From contig NZ_RDBP01000012.1 of the NCBI RefSeq assembly GCF_008042045.1, positions 2,784,227 to 2,833,891 of the forward strand: a stretch of DNA of 49,665 nt, given 5' to 3'. Source of the DNA: Streptomyces sp. T39 (GTDB lineage: Bacteria; Actinomycetota; Actinomycetes; Streptomycetales; Streptomycetaceae). The first letter of the stretch is position 1; each line of letters opens with the position of its first letter. The notes beneath the pieces are model-generated. The model had not been told where the DNA came from, ran no database searches, and saw only the letters and a program-made list of their open reading frames with translations. Below, piece by piece: positions 1 to 8,845 of the stretch. The translations under genes and the position numbers were made by a program.

Positions 1-474
1 GGGGCAGGCGCCCGCCGATCGTGTCGTCGAGGCGGAGCCGGCCCTCCGCCACCAGATGCAGTGCCACGGCGCCGCTGAACGCCTTGGCCGTGCTGGCGAT
101 CCGCATGTGGTCGTCGATCCGGGGCGGGCGGCCGGTGGACAGGTCGGCCGTGCCGGCCCGCAGCACGCGCTGGCGTCTGTCGTCCCGCAGCACGACCACG
201 GCGCCCGTCTCCGTGCGGACCCTGCAGAAGCGCCTGGACGCCCTGGTCCGCAGGCAGGACGGCCCGCCGGGCGCCGTGGTCGTGCTGCGGGACGACAGAC
301 GCCAGCGCGTGCTGCGGGCCGGCACGGCCGACCTGTCCACCGGCCGCCCGCCCCGGATCGACGACCACATGCGGATCGCCAGCACGGCCAAGGCGTTCAG
401 CGGCGCCGTGGCACTGCATCTGGTGGCGGAGGGCCGGCTCCGCCTCGACGACACGATCGGCGGGCGCCTGCCCC
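1..474. repeat. Perfect inverted repeat, 207-bp arms with 60-bp spacer
   Basis: Bases 1-207 are an exact reverse complement of bases 268-474, separated by 208-267. The left arm runs to the window edge, so it may be longer. The right arm lies inside the coding sequence of the serine hydrolase, so the left arm is an inverted copy of that gene placed where its start codon and signal peptide should be. No mismatch was found, which argues for a very recent event or a fold-back assembly artefact. Confidence 0.97.
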
Positions 475-1265
475 GCCTGCCGCGCGCCTGGCACGCCGTC
501 ACCCTGCGTCAGCTCCTCCAGCACACGAGCGGCCTGCCGGACTACACCACGGCGCCCGAGTTCCAGCGTCTCGTCAACGAGGACCCGCGCCGCCACTTCG
601 ACTCGCGGCGCCTGCTGCGGTTCGTCGCCGGCGAGCCCCTGGCCTTCGCCCCCGGCTCGCGCTACCTGTACTCCAACTCCGACAACATCGCCGTGGCCCT
701 GATGGCCGAGGCCGTGACCGGGCGCCCCTACGAGGAGCTCCTGCGCCGGATCGTCCACCGGCCGCTCGGCCTGCGGAACACCAGCCTCCCGCAGGGCTAC
801 GAGATGCCCGAGCCGTACCTCCACGGCTACGACGTCGATCCGCCCGCGCCGCCGGAGGACATCAGCGAGGTCCTCAGCGCCTCGGGCGTGTGGGCGTCGG
901 GCGGCATCGTCTCCACGCCCCGTGACATGACCCGCTTCATCCGCGGCTACGCCCCGGGCGTCCTGACCTCCCCGGCCGTCGTCCGCGAGCAGCGCCGCTG
1001 GGTGCCGGGCGCGTCCGAGCCCGCCGGGCCCGGCGCCAACCAGGCGGGTCTCGCCATCTTCCGCTACACCACGCGCTGCGGCGTCGTCCTCGGGCACACC
1101 GGCAACTTCCCCGGCTACACCCAGCTCGTCGCCGCCACCCCGGACGGCAGGTACTCCCTCACGTTCTCGCTGACCCGGCAGATCAACTCGGCCGTGGCGC
1201 CCGCCCTGCTGAGCACCGTCCGGGACATCCAGGAGGACGCCGTCTGCACGCTGCTGCGCACCTGA
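208..1265 (+). CDS. Serine hydrolase, class C beta-lactamase / DD-peptidase family, 5' end disrupted
   Basis: The product belongs to the penicillin-binding serine hydrolase fold related to Streptomyces R61 DD-carboxypeptidase and class C beta-lactamases. All three catalytic motifs are visible in order: SxxK as STAK (in MRIASTAKAF), YxN as YSN (in YLYSNSDN) and the KTG-equivalent HTG (in LGHTGNF). Such proteins are normally exported, but no signal peptide is visible. The frame stays open upstream to base 21, yet bases 1-207 are an inverted copy of the gene itself, so only sequence from about 208 is trusted as coding. The true N-terminus is missing or displaced. The substrate could be D-Ala-D-Ala peptides, beta-lactams or esters and cannot be decided from sequence. 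Confidence 0.85.
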
Positions 1266-1524
1266 GCAGCACCTGAGCACCGGGGCTCGCGGGCAGGCGC
1301 CTGCGCGCCCGAGCGGCCGGCCCGGTGGCGGTCTGAGGCCCCCGGGCCCCGGTTCTGAGGCCCCCGGGGGAGGATCCCGGCCTCCCGGAGGACGTCCCGC
1401 GCCCCGTCTAAGGCGGGGCGCCGCGGCAGATGCGGCACCCGCCCGATGCGCGGACCCCGCCTCGGGGACGAGAGTCGGTACCGGCGGCAGACGCCGCGGA
1501 ACCAGCCGAACCGGGGAGCACACC

Positions 1525-1698
1525 GTGCTGCACTACGAGATCCATGAGATGCACCGCGCCGAACTGATCCGCGAGGCCGAGGAGCGGCGCCTCGTGCGGG
1601 AGGTGGCGGCCGTCCGCCGCACCGCGAGACGCGGACGCAAGGACGAGGAGGGGCGGGTGAGCCGGTCGCCCGACGACCGCTTCACCCGCGCGGCGTGA
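1525..1698 (+). CDS. Small charged protein, 57 aa
   Basis: The GTG start at 1525 is preceded by GGGGAG eight bases upstream, and the frame closes with TGA at 1696-1698. The product begins [20 protein letters not shown] and is an amphipathic, Arg/Glu-rich probable single helix followed by a basic tail (RRTARRGRK). Small proteins of this style recur in Streptomyces, but I know no function. No membrane segment or signal is seen. It sits about 100 bp before the LuxR regulator on the same strand. In the 259-bp gap before it, a 15-bp sequence (TCTGAGGCCCCCGGG) occurs twice, at 1332 and 1354. Confidence 0.6.
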   Translation: MLHYEIHEMHRAELIREAEERRLVREVAAVRRTARRGRKDEEGRVSRSPDDRFTRAA

Positions 1699-1799
1699 TC
1701 CTGCGCGCCGCACGCGGGAACGACGCCCCGGTGGGGACCGGGGAGAAGGGGCGGGCCGCGGCGGCGGTCCGCCCGCCCGCGTTGTCGGACTCCTGTGCG

Positions 1800-4700
1800 A
1801 TGCTCAGCGGTGTGGAGACCAGATCCGTCAGCCCGGTGTTCGTCGGCCGCGCCGGCGAACTGGCCGTGCTCGCCGACGCCCTGACCCGTACCGCGGGGGA
1901 TCCGCGCTCCTGCGGCGAACCGCAGGCGCTGCTGATCGGCGGCGAGGCGGGTGTCGGCAAGACCCGGCTCGTCGAGGAACTGCTCGCCGAGGCGTGCCGG
2001 CAAGGAGCCGTCACCGCCGTCGGCGGCTGCGTCGAGATCGGCGCGGACGGGCTGCCGTTCGCCGCGTTCTCGGCCGCGATGCGCGCCCTGCGGCGGCAGC
2101 TGCCCGAGGCGTTCGCGGAGGCCGCCGCCGGCCAGGAGGACGAACTGGCCCGGCTGCTGCCCGAACTGGGCACCGGAGCGGAGGCCGGGCGCCCCGACGA
2201 GTCCGGCACCGCGCGCCTCTTCGAGCTGACCGCCCGGCTGCTGGAGCGCGTCTCGGCCGAGCACACGGTCGTCCTGGTCCTGGAGGACCTGCACTGGTCC
2301 GAGGCGTCCACCCGCCATCTGCTGGCGTACCTCCTGCGCACCCTGCGGCGCGGGCGCCTGCTGCTCATCGCCACCTATCGCTCGGACGACGTCCACCGGC
2401 GCCACCCGCTGCGCCCCTTCCTCGCGGAGCTCGACCGCACCCGCACCGTCCAGCGCCTGGAGCTCACCCGCTTCAACCGGTCCGAGGTCGGACGGCAGAT
2501 GGCCGGCATCCTCGCCGACGAGCCGGCCCCCGCCCTCGTGGACCGGGTCTTCGAACGCTCCGACGGCAACGCCTTCTTCGTCGAGGAGCTCGCCGCCAGC
2601 CTCAGCGACGACTCCTGCTCCGGTCTGCCCGACTCGCTGCGCGACATCCTCCTCGTGCGCATCGAGGCGCTGACCGAGGACACCCAGCGGGTCGCCCGCA
2701 TCCTCGCCGAGGGCGGGTCCACCGTCGAGCACGGCCTGCTGCACGCGGTCGCCGGTCTGCCCGACGACGACCTGGACGAGGCGCTGCGCGCGGCCGTGGG
2801 CGCCAACATCCTGCTCGCCACCCCCGAGGGCGACGGCTACCGCTTCCGGCACTCGCTCGCCCGTGAGGCCGTCAGCGACGACCTGCTCCCCGGCGAGCGC
2901 TCCCGCCTCAACCGCCGGTACGCCGAAGCCCTGGAGGCCGACCCGGCGCTGGTGGGCGACGAGGCGCGCGCCACCCGCCTCGCGACCTACTGGTATCGGG
3001 CGAACAACCCGGCCAAGGCACTGCCCGCGGTCCTGGCCGCCTCCGTCGTCGCCCGCCGCCGGCACGCCTACGCGGAGCAACTGAGCCTGCTGGAGCGGGC
3101 GATGGAGCTGTGGGACGACGCACCCGACGAGGTGCGCGACCGGCTGCGCCCCGTCGACCACGTCGAGGTCTACCCGCCGTGCGGCTGCGACCCGGCGACC
3201 ACACCCCTGCGCTATCTCGACCTGATGGCCGAGGCGTCGCTCGCCGGCCGCCTCTGCGGAGAGCGCGAACGCGCCTACAAGATCAGCAAGAGAGGGCAGC
3301 GGCTCGCCGAGTCGGAGGGCGACCAGCTGCGTGCCGCGTGGTTCTCCGTGCAGCGCTCCCGGCTGGTCTCCTCGCTCGGCCGGGGCGACGGCTGGGCCGA
3401 ACTGGACACCGCTCAGCAGCTCGTGCGCGGGCTGCCGCCCTCCGCGGTGCACGCCGAGGTCCTCGCGGACGCCGCCGCCTGGGGGATGACCCACCGGCCC
3501 GGCCCCGAGAGCCTCGCCACCGCCGAGCGGGCCGTCGACTACGCGCGGATGGTCGGCGACGAGGACATCGAACTGAAGGCACGCCTCACCCGCGGCAGCC
3601 TCATGGTCGACTCGGGGGACGTCGAGGGCGGCCTCAAGGAGATGTACGACGTCAAGGACCGGGTGCTGGCGCTCTGCCTGCCCGGCCACATCGGCCGCAC
3701 CCATGTGAACCTGCCCTCCGTCCTGCACAGCGTGGGGCGTTCCGCCGAGGCGATGGAGATCCTCCTCGAAGGCATCGGGCACACCCGGCGCTACGGACTG
3801 CTGGACACCGAGGCGTGGGTGCTGAGCAACATCGCGGAGACCAACCTCGCGCTCGGCCACTGGCAGGAGGCCGACGAGGCCGCCGAGCGTGCCCTGCGGG
3901 TGGGGACCAGTCCGATGCCCCGCGGCTACGCCTCGGCCCTGCTCGCGCTGCTGGCCGTCGAACGGGGCGACACCGCGACCGCGTCCGAGCGCCTCGCCGC
4001 CGCTCAGCGCCACTTCGGCCCGCACAACCCCATGCCCCAGACCAATCTGCCGCTGGCCACCATCGCCCTGCGCATCGCCGCGGCCGAGGGCCGTCTCGCC
4101 GACGCGCGCGCCGAACTGGAGCGGGCGGCCGAAGGCGGCTTCCCACCCGGCACCCAGTGCTTCGCCTGGCCGCTGCTGCGCGCCGCCGCGACGCTGGAGG
4201 CCGACACCCGGGGGCTGCCCGCCGCGGAGGCCGGCCGCGCCGACGCGCTCGGCCGCATCCGTGCCGCGGCCCGCCGCCTGGTCACCGCCGTCCCCGTGTG
4301 GACGGCCCACGAGCGCTGGGTGCGCGCGGAGCTGCGCAGGGCCGACGGCGAGGACACCCCCGCCGACTGGGCCGAGGCCGTCACGGCGTTCGAACCGCTG
4401 GGGCGCCCGTACGACCTCGCCCTGGTGCGCCGCCGCGCCGCCGAGGCGCTGCTGCACCGGGCCGCGGCCGGCGGCGGGGAGGACCGCGCCCTGGCCACCG
4501 ACCTGCTGCGCCGGGCCGCGACGGCCGCCCGCGAACTGGGGGCCCGGCCGCTGACCGAGGACCTCGCCCTGCTCGCCCGCCGGGCCCGTATCGCGCTCAC
4601 GGACGCCGAGGCCCCGGCCGAGGCGGCCGCACCGGCGCCCGAGGCCGACACGTCCGCCCTGGGGCTCACCCCACGCGAGCAGGACGTGCTCCGCCTGGTC

Positions 4701-4883
4701 GCGGCCGGGCACAGCAACCGCCGTATCGCCGAGGAGCTCTACATCTCGCCGAAGACGGCGAGCGTCCACGTCTCCAACATCCTCGCCAAGCTGGGCGTGT
4801 CCGGGCGCGGGGAGGCGGCCGCCATGGCGCACCGGCTGCGGCTGTTCACCGATCTTCTGCAGGAGACTCCCGCGGCGCCCTGA
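1800..4883 (+). CDS. LuxR-family transcriptional regulator of the LAL type (AAA ATPase + C-terminal HTH)
   Basis: A 1027-aa large ATP-binding regulator of the LuxR family (MalT-like). The N-terminal AAA domain carries a Walker A motif GGEAGVGKT near residues 46-54 and a Walker B-like stretch [10 protein letters not shown] near 157-166. A long middle part is helical TPR-like repeats. The C-terminus has a full LuxR HTH beginning [20 protein letters not shown] and containing [18 protein letters not shown]. The ATG at 1800 was chosen because the AAA domain starts shortly after it; the frame is open upstream to 1695 without a convincing ribosome site. LAL proteins usually activate catabolic or secondary-metabolite genes in response to a ligand; the target here is unknown. 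Confidence 0.93.
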   Translation: MLSGVETRSVSPVFVGRAGELAVLADALTRTAGDPRSCGEPQALLIGGEAGVGKTRLVEELLAEACRQGAVTAVGGCVEIGADGLPFAAFSAAMRALRRQLPEAFAEAAAGQEDELARLLPELGTGAEAGRPDESGTARLFELTARLLERVSAEHTVVLVLEDLHWSEASTRHLLAYLLRTLRRGRLLLIATYRSDDVHRRHPLRPFLAELDRTRTVQRLELTRFNRSEVGRQMAGILADEPAPALVDRVFERSDGNAFFVEELAASLSDDSCSGLPDSLRDILLVRIEALTEDTQRVARILAEGGSTVEHGLLHAVAGLPDDDLDEALRAAVGANILLATPEGDGYRFRHSLAREAVSDDLLPGERSRLNRRYAEALEADPALVGDEARATRLATYWYRANNPAKALPAVLAASVVARRRHAYAEQLSLLERAMELWDDAPDEVRDRLRPVDHVEVYPPCGCDPATTPLRYLDLMAEASLAGRLCGERERAYKISKRGQRLAESEGDQLRAAWFSVQRSRLVSSLGRGDGWAELDTAQQLVRGLPPSAVHAEVLADAAAWGMTHRPGPESLATAERAVDYARMVGDEDIELKARLTRGSLMVDSGDVEGGLKEMYDVKDRVLALCLPGHIGRTHVNLPSVLHSVGRSAEAMEILLEGIGHTRRYGLLDTEAWVLSNIAETNLALGHWQEADEAAERALRVGTSPMPRGYASALLALLAVERGDTATASERLAAAQRHFGPHNPMPQTNLPLATIALRIAAAEGRLADARAELERAAEGGFPPGTQCFAWPLLRAAATLEADTRGLPAAEAGRADALGRIRAAARRLVTAVPVWTAHERWVRAELRRADGEDTPADWAEAVTAFEPLGRPYDLALVRRRAAEALLHRAAAGGGEDRALATDLLRRAATAARELGARPLTEDLALLARRARIALTDAEAPAEAAAPAPEADTSALGLTPREQDVLRLVAAGHSNRRIAEELYISPKTASVHVSNILAKLGVSGRGEAAAMAHRLRLFTDLLQETPAAP

Positions 4884-4908
4884 TCGTCACCCTGCCCGAG
4901 CCCGGGTC

Positions 4909-5022
4909 CACCGGCCCCCGCCCCGGTCGACGCCACCGGCGCCAGCCCGGTCGATGCCACCGGCCCCCGCTTCGATCGACGTCACCGCCCCCCGCCCCGG
5001 TCGACGTCACCGGCACCGACCC
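4909..5022. repeat. Imperfect tandem repeat, about 24-26 bp unit, 4-5 copies
   Basis: The convergent gap between the LuxR regulator and the sugar dehydrogenase consists of degenerate copies of a unit around GGTCGACGCCACCGGC, repeating every 24-26 bases. Copies contain GTCGACGCCACCGG, GTCGATGCCACCGG, GATCGACGTCACCG and GTCGACGTCACCGG. No gene is seen here. It may act as a bidirectional spacer or terminator. Confidence 0.75.
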
Positions 5023-5116
5023 GGGGCAGGGGCCGGACGCCGTCGCCCGCTTTCCGTGTGCCGCCGCCCCGGCGCGAGGATACCGTCGGACGCTCCCCCA
5101 CCGCGCGGGCCACCCG

Positions 5117-6292
5117 CTACCGGACCTCCAGCCGGAGGATCCGGTCGTCGCCCCCGCCGGGCGTGCCGCGGCCGTCGGTCTCGCTGGTGACGAGCCACAG
5201 CCCGTCGCCGCCCGCGGCCACCACCGTGCGCAGACGGCCGTACTCCTCCTCCAGGAACGCCTGGGGCTTCGCGGAGGCATCCGCCCCGGCGAGCGGGATC
5301 CGCCAGAGGCGTTCGCCGCGCAGCCCGGCCATCCAGATCGACCCCGCCGCGTAGGCGATGCCGCTCGGCGACGCCTCCTCGGTCCGCCACTGCGCCACCG
5401 GATCGACGAAGCCCGCCTCGCCCGCCTTGCCCTCGGCCTCCGGCCACCCGTAGTTCCGGCCCGGCTCGATCAGGTTCAGCTCGTCCCAGGTGTTCTGCCC
5501 GAACTCCGCTGCCCACAGGCGCTTGTCGGCGTCCCAGGCGAGGCCCTGCACATTGCGGTGACCGTAGGAGTAGACGACCGAGTCGGCGTCCGGGTTGCCG
5601 TGCACGGGACGGCCGTCCGGGGTCATGCGCAGGATCTTGCCGCCCAGCGACTCCTTGTCCTGGGCGAGGCCCGTCTCGCCGGTCTCGCCGGTGCCCGCGT
5701 ACAGCATCTTGTCCGGGCCGAACGCGATCCGGCCGCCGTTGTGCACCACGCCCTTGGGGATGCCGCGCAGCACGGTGTCCGGGGCGCCCAGCTGCTGTCC
5801 GGCCGGCTTGCTCTCGTCGTAGAGCATGCGGGCGATGCGGTTGTCGGACGCGGTGGTGAAATACGCGTACACCATCTGGTCGGAGGCGAACGACGGGGAG
5901 ACCGCGAGGCCCAGCAGCCCGCCCTCGCCGCCGGGGGCGACGCCCGGCACCGACCCGATCTCGGTCTTCTCGCCGCCGTCGGCGGACACCCGGGAGATCG
6001 TGCCGCCGTCGCGGGAGGCGACGAGCAGGTCCCCGCCCGGCAGCGCTGCCACGCCCCAGGGGGACTCCAGGTCCCCGGTGAGGGTGGCGGTCACGGTCAC
6101 GGAGCCCTTCGCGGGCGGCCCGGACGGCGAGGGCGAAGGACTGGCGGCGGCGTCGGACGGCGAGGCGGACGAGGACGCCGGGGAGGGGCCGGCCGGGCCG
6201 CGCCCGGAGGTGTCGCCGCCGCCCGACGAGCAGCCGGCCGCGAGGACGAGCACGGCGGCGGCCAGAGCGGCCGGCAGAGCTGGACGGTGCAC
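5117..6292 (-). CDS. PQQ-dependent sugar dehydrogenase-like lipoprotein (glucose/sorbosone dehydrogenase family)
   Basis: A 391-aa protein starting VHRPALPAALAAAVLVLAAG followed by CSS, a lipoprotein signal with lipobox LAAGC, then a Ser/Pro/Gly-rich linker and a six-bladed beta-propeller. Family hallmarks are LESPWGVAALPGGDLLVA, the GGEGGLLGLAVSP loop, VVHNGGRIAFGPDKMLYAGTG and YSYGHRNVQGLAWD, which hold the basic residue and metal/PQQ contacts of the soluble glucose dehydrogenase family. The GTG start at 6292 has AAGGGA upstream and directly precedes the lipoprotein signal. The protein should be anchored outside the membrane and oxidise an aldose or sorbosone-like substrate. Streptomyces do not generally make PQQ, so the cofactor is uncertain. 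Confidence 0.88.
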   Translation of the reverse strand: MHRPALPAALAAAVLVLAAGCSSGGGDTSGRGPAGPSPASSSASPSDAAASPSPSPSGPPAKGSVTVTATLTGDLESPWGVAALPGGDLLVASRDGGTISRVSADGGEKTEIGSVPGVAPGGEGGLLGLAVSPSFASDQMVYAYFTTASDNRIARMLYDESKPAGQQLGAPDTVLRGIPKGVVHNGGRIAFGPDKMLYAGTGETGETGLAQDKESLGGKILRMTPDGRPVHGNPDADSVVYSYGHRNVQGLAWDADKRLWAAEFGQNTWDELNLIEPGRNYGWPEAEGKAGEAGFVDPVAQWRTEEASPSGIAYAAGSIWMAGLRGERLWRIPLAGADASAKPQAFLEEEYGRLRTVVAAGGDGLWLVTSETDGRGTPGGGDDRILRLEVR

Positions 6293-6416
6293 GGTGGAAT
6301 CCCTTCGACGGCTGCTCGCGTCGTCCGGCGGACGGGACGACACGCCTGTCAGTTGTTCATACACCCGGGCCCGCCCGAAGGTTCCCGATCTTCCCGATCG
6401 CCTGCCGTCCGGCGGC

Positions 6417-7415
6417 TCAGTCCCAGGATCCCAGAGCCGCCGGGAGCGCCGCGATCTCCGCCAGGTCCGCGTCCGTCAGGGTCAGCGCGGCCGCTTTCGC
6501 GTTCTGCACCGCCCACTCGGGACGCTTCGTGCCGGGGACGGGCACCACGTGGCGGCCCTGCCGCAGCACCCAGGCGAGCGCCACGGCCGCCGGGGTGGTG
6601 CCGGGGCCGTGCCGGGCGGCCACCCTGCGCAGCCCGGCGACCACGGGCTGGTTCGCGGCCATCATCTCCGCGGTGAAACGGGGGTGCCGTGCCCGGGCGT
6701 CGTCCGCCTCGAAGCCCTGGCCGGGTGTGAGCGTCCCGGTGAGGAAGCCGCTCCCCAGCGGCATCGCCGCCAGGAAGCCCACCCCGCGCGCCTCGCACCA
6801 CGGCAGCAGCCGGCGCAGCGCCTCGGGCGCCCACACCGACAGCTCCGCCTGCACCGCGCTCACCGGGAAGACCTGCTGCACCCGCTCCAGTTGCCGGACC
6901 GTCTGCTCATGGGGGTCGGCGCCGGACCGGCGCCGCGCTCCGGCGCCGACCGCGCACAGCCCGAGCGCCCGCACCTTGCCCGCGGACACCAGCTCGGCCA
7001 TCGCGCCCCAGGTCTCCTCCACCGGCACCTCCGGGTCTGCCCGGTGCAGCTGGTAGAGATCGATCACATCCGTCTGGAGCCTGCGCAGCGAGGCGTCGCA
7101 GGCCCGTCTCACGTACCCGGGGCGGCCGTTGGCGACCATGTGCTGGTCGCCGAGGAGCAGCCCCACCTTCGTCGACAGGAAGGCGTCGCCGCGGCGTTGC
7201 CGGAGTGCCCTGCCGAGCAGCAGCTCATTGGTGAACGGCCCGTACATGTCCGCCGTGTCCAGCAGCGTCGTCCCCGCGTCCAGCGCGGCGTGCACCGCGC
7301 GCAGCGAGCGTTCCCCGCGCTGCTCGGAGCCCGTGTACGCCCAGCTCATCGGCATGCACCCGAGCCCCACGGCGCCCACGCCGAGGGCCGCCGCACCGAT
7401 CGTCCTGCGCTCCAA
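6417..7415 (-). CDS. Aldo/keto reductase
   Basis: A cytoplasmic NADPH-dependent oxidoreductase of the AKR superfamily (TIM barrel). Motifs seen are the N-terminal hairpin RTIGAAALGVGAVGLGCMPM, the catalytic Asp/Tyr region LLDTADMYGPFTNELLLGRAL, the catalytic Lys in FLSTKVGLL, DVIDLYQLHR, and the C-terminal nucleotide-binding VVPVPGTKRPEW. The start is uncertain. The frame is open to an ATG at 7493, but family members begin just before ERRTIG, so the TTG at 7415 (332 aa) is given; GGGGAG lies directly against it with no spacing, which weakens this choice. It is divergent from the hydroxyacid dehydrogenase gene. The substrate is unknown. Confidence 0.85.
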   Translation of the reverse strand: MERRTIGAAALGVGAVGLGCMPMSWAYTGSEQRGERSLRAVHAALDAGTTLLDTADMYGPFTNELLLGRALRQRRGDAFLSTKVGLLLGDQHMVANGRPGYVRRACDASLRRLQTDVIDLYQLHRADPEVPVEETWGAMAELVSAGKVRALGLCAVGAGARRRSGADPHEQTVRQLERVQQVFPVSAVQAELSVWAPEALRRLLPWCEARGVGFLAAMPLGSGFLTGTLTPGQGFEADDARARHPRFTAEMMAANQPVVAGLRRVAARHGPGTTPAAVALAWVLRQGRHVVPVPGTKRPEWAVQNAKAAALTLTDADLAEIAALPAALGSWD

Positions 7416-7478
7416 CTCCCCGTACCTTCCGCTCGGCCGCCCCCAGAACTTAACCACTGCGTACGAGCGGCCTTCGCA

Positions 7479-7494
7479 TAGCCTCCTGAGCATG
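7479..7494 (+). promoter_or_regulatory. Probable -10 box with leaderless start
   Basis: TAGCCT at 7479-7484 fits the TAGNNT -10 consensus of Streptomyces housekeeping promoters. It lies 7 bases before the ATG at 7492 of the dehydrogenase gene. No Shine-Dalgarno sequence is present, so transcription probably starts at or next to the start codon. The -35 is weak. Confidence 0.4.
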
Positions 7495-8445
7495 ACTTCC
7501 GATGTGTGGCTCCCCGTCGACGCCGACGGGATCGACGGCCTGCCCCCGACCGCCGAGTCCGGCCTCTCCTACCGTTTCTGGAACGGCGGCCCCGACTTCC
7601 CGGCCGATCCCGCCGACTGCGTCTTCTACACCGTGCCGTACATGCGCGGCGCCGACGTCGCCGTACGCCCGCTGCCGGAGATGCGCTCCGTACGCGTCGT
7701 CCAGACCCTGTCCGCCGGCACCGACCATGTGCAGCCCGCCCTGGCGGGACTGCCGGCGGGTGTGCGCCTGTGCAACGCCAAGGGGGTCCACGAGGCGTCG
7801 ACCGCCGAGCTCACCCTCGCCCTGGTCCTCGCCTCGCTGCGCGGCATCCCGTCCTTCGTGGACGGGCAGCGTGCCGAGGAGTGGCGCTCGGGCTTCTACC
7901 CGGCGCTCGCCGACAAATCTGTGCTCATCGTGGGCTACGGCTCGATCGGCGCGGCCATCGAGGACCGGCTCGCACCCTTCGAGTGCGCGCGGGTGGCGCG
8001 CGTCGCGCGCTCCGCCCGGACAACGGAGCGCGGCGAAGTGCGCGCACTCGCCGATCTGCCGGACCTGCTCCCCGACGCCGACGTCGTGATCCTCTCCACG
8101 CCGCTGACCGCGCAGACGAAGGGCCTGGCCGGGGCGGACTTCCTGGCCCGGATGAAGGACGGGGCGCTGCTGGTGAACGTCGCCCGCGGACCGGTCGTCG
8201 AGACGAAGGCGCTGCTCGCGGAGGTGGAGAGCGGCCGGCTCAGGGCGGCGCTCGACGTCACCGACCCCGAGCCGCTGCCGGCGGGACACCCGCTCTGGCA
8301 CGCGCCCGGTGTGCTGATCAGTCCTCATGTCGGCGGCTCCACCTCGGCGTTCATGCCCCGGGCGCAGCGGCTGATCGCCGATCAGGTGACGCGTTTCGCC
8401 GCGGGGAGCCCGCTGCGGAACGTGGTGACGACCACCGGCGCCTGA
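7492..8445 (+). CDS. D-isomer-specific 2-hydroxyacid dehydrogenase
   Basis: A 317-aa NAD(P)-dependent dehydrogenase. It contains the Rossmann motif VLIVGYGSIGAAI, the catalytic Arg in LLVNVARGPVVET, the Glu in DVTDPEPLPAGHPLW and the His in ISPHVGGSTSAF, the standard Arg/Glu/His triad of the family. The N-terminal substrate domain includes VVQTLSAGTDHV. Length and domain order are normal. The real substrate (glyoxylate, hydroxypyruvate, phosphoglycerate-like or another 2-keto acid) cannot be told. The start codons of this gene and the longest form of the divergent aldo/keto reductase overlap at CATG 7491-7494, so the two genes share a very compact promoter region. Confidence 0.9.
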   Translation: MTSDVWLPVDADGIDGLPPTAESGLSYRFWNGGPDFPADPADCVFYTVPYMRGADVAVRPLPEMRSVRVVQTLSAGTDHVQPALAGLPAGVRLCNAKGVHEASTAELTLALVLASLRGIPSFVDGQRAEEWRSGFYPALADKSVLIVGYGSIGAAIEDRLAPFECARVARVARSARTTERGEVRALADLPDLLPDADVVILSTPLTAQTKGLAGADFLARMKDGALLVNVARGPVVETKALLAEVESGRLRAALDVTDPEPLPAGHPLWHAPGVLISPHVGGSTSAFMPRAQRLIADQVTRFAAGSPLRNVVTTTGA

Positions 8446-8505
8446 CCGCGAGGCGCGGGCGCGTGAACACCCTGCGGAGTCACCCGAATGCGCCGCGTGC
8501 CCTCA

Positions 8506-8534
8506 TTGTCGCAGGTCGTCACGGAGAGTAGATG
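8506..8534 (+). promoter_or_regulatory. Candidate promoter upstream of the GGDEF/EAL gene
   Basis: The 400-bp gap 8446-8845 contains a relatively AT-rich island. TTGTCG (8506-8511) and TAGATG (8529-8534) are 17 bases apart, a plausible vegetative promoter. That would leave an untranslated leader of about 300 bases before the chosen GTG at 8846. No clear BldD box was found, although c-di-GMP genes are frequent BldD targets in Streptomyces. Confidence 0.3.
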
Positions 8535-8845
8535 CACTATGTCCCTGAGTGACCATATTGGTGTATCGTCCCGACCTGGGGGTGCACCGGAGGCGAGGGG
8601 CGGTGCCGCTGCGCGCACTGCCGGGCACCGAATGCGGATCACACCTGAGGGGGGCGACGGGCGATGCAGGGCCGATGGACCGACGAACCGACGCGGCGGG
8701 TGCGCCGACGACGACTGCCCGGCGCCCAGGCGCCGGCCCGGGGGCGGCGGCCCCGCTCCGCGAGGCGCGCGCCGTGTCCCGCGCACCGGCCGGTGGCGCA
8801 CCCGACACGGCCGCAGCCCCCCACGGCGCGAGGGGAGGCGGTCCG

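Noticed and set aside
1533..4832. 1099-codon open frame antisense to the LuxR regulator
   Set aside because: It mirrors the codon periodicity of the plus-strand gene, has Gly/Val/Arg-rich composition and no recognisable domain; such shadows are normal in DNA this GC-rich.
8540..8570. BldD box at the GGDEF/EAL promoter (TGACCATATTGGTGTA)
   Set aside because: One half-site lacks the required A and the symmetry is poor; not reported as a site.
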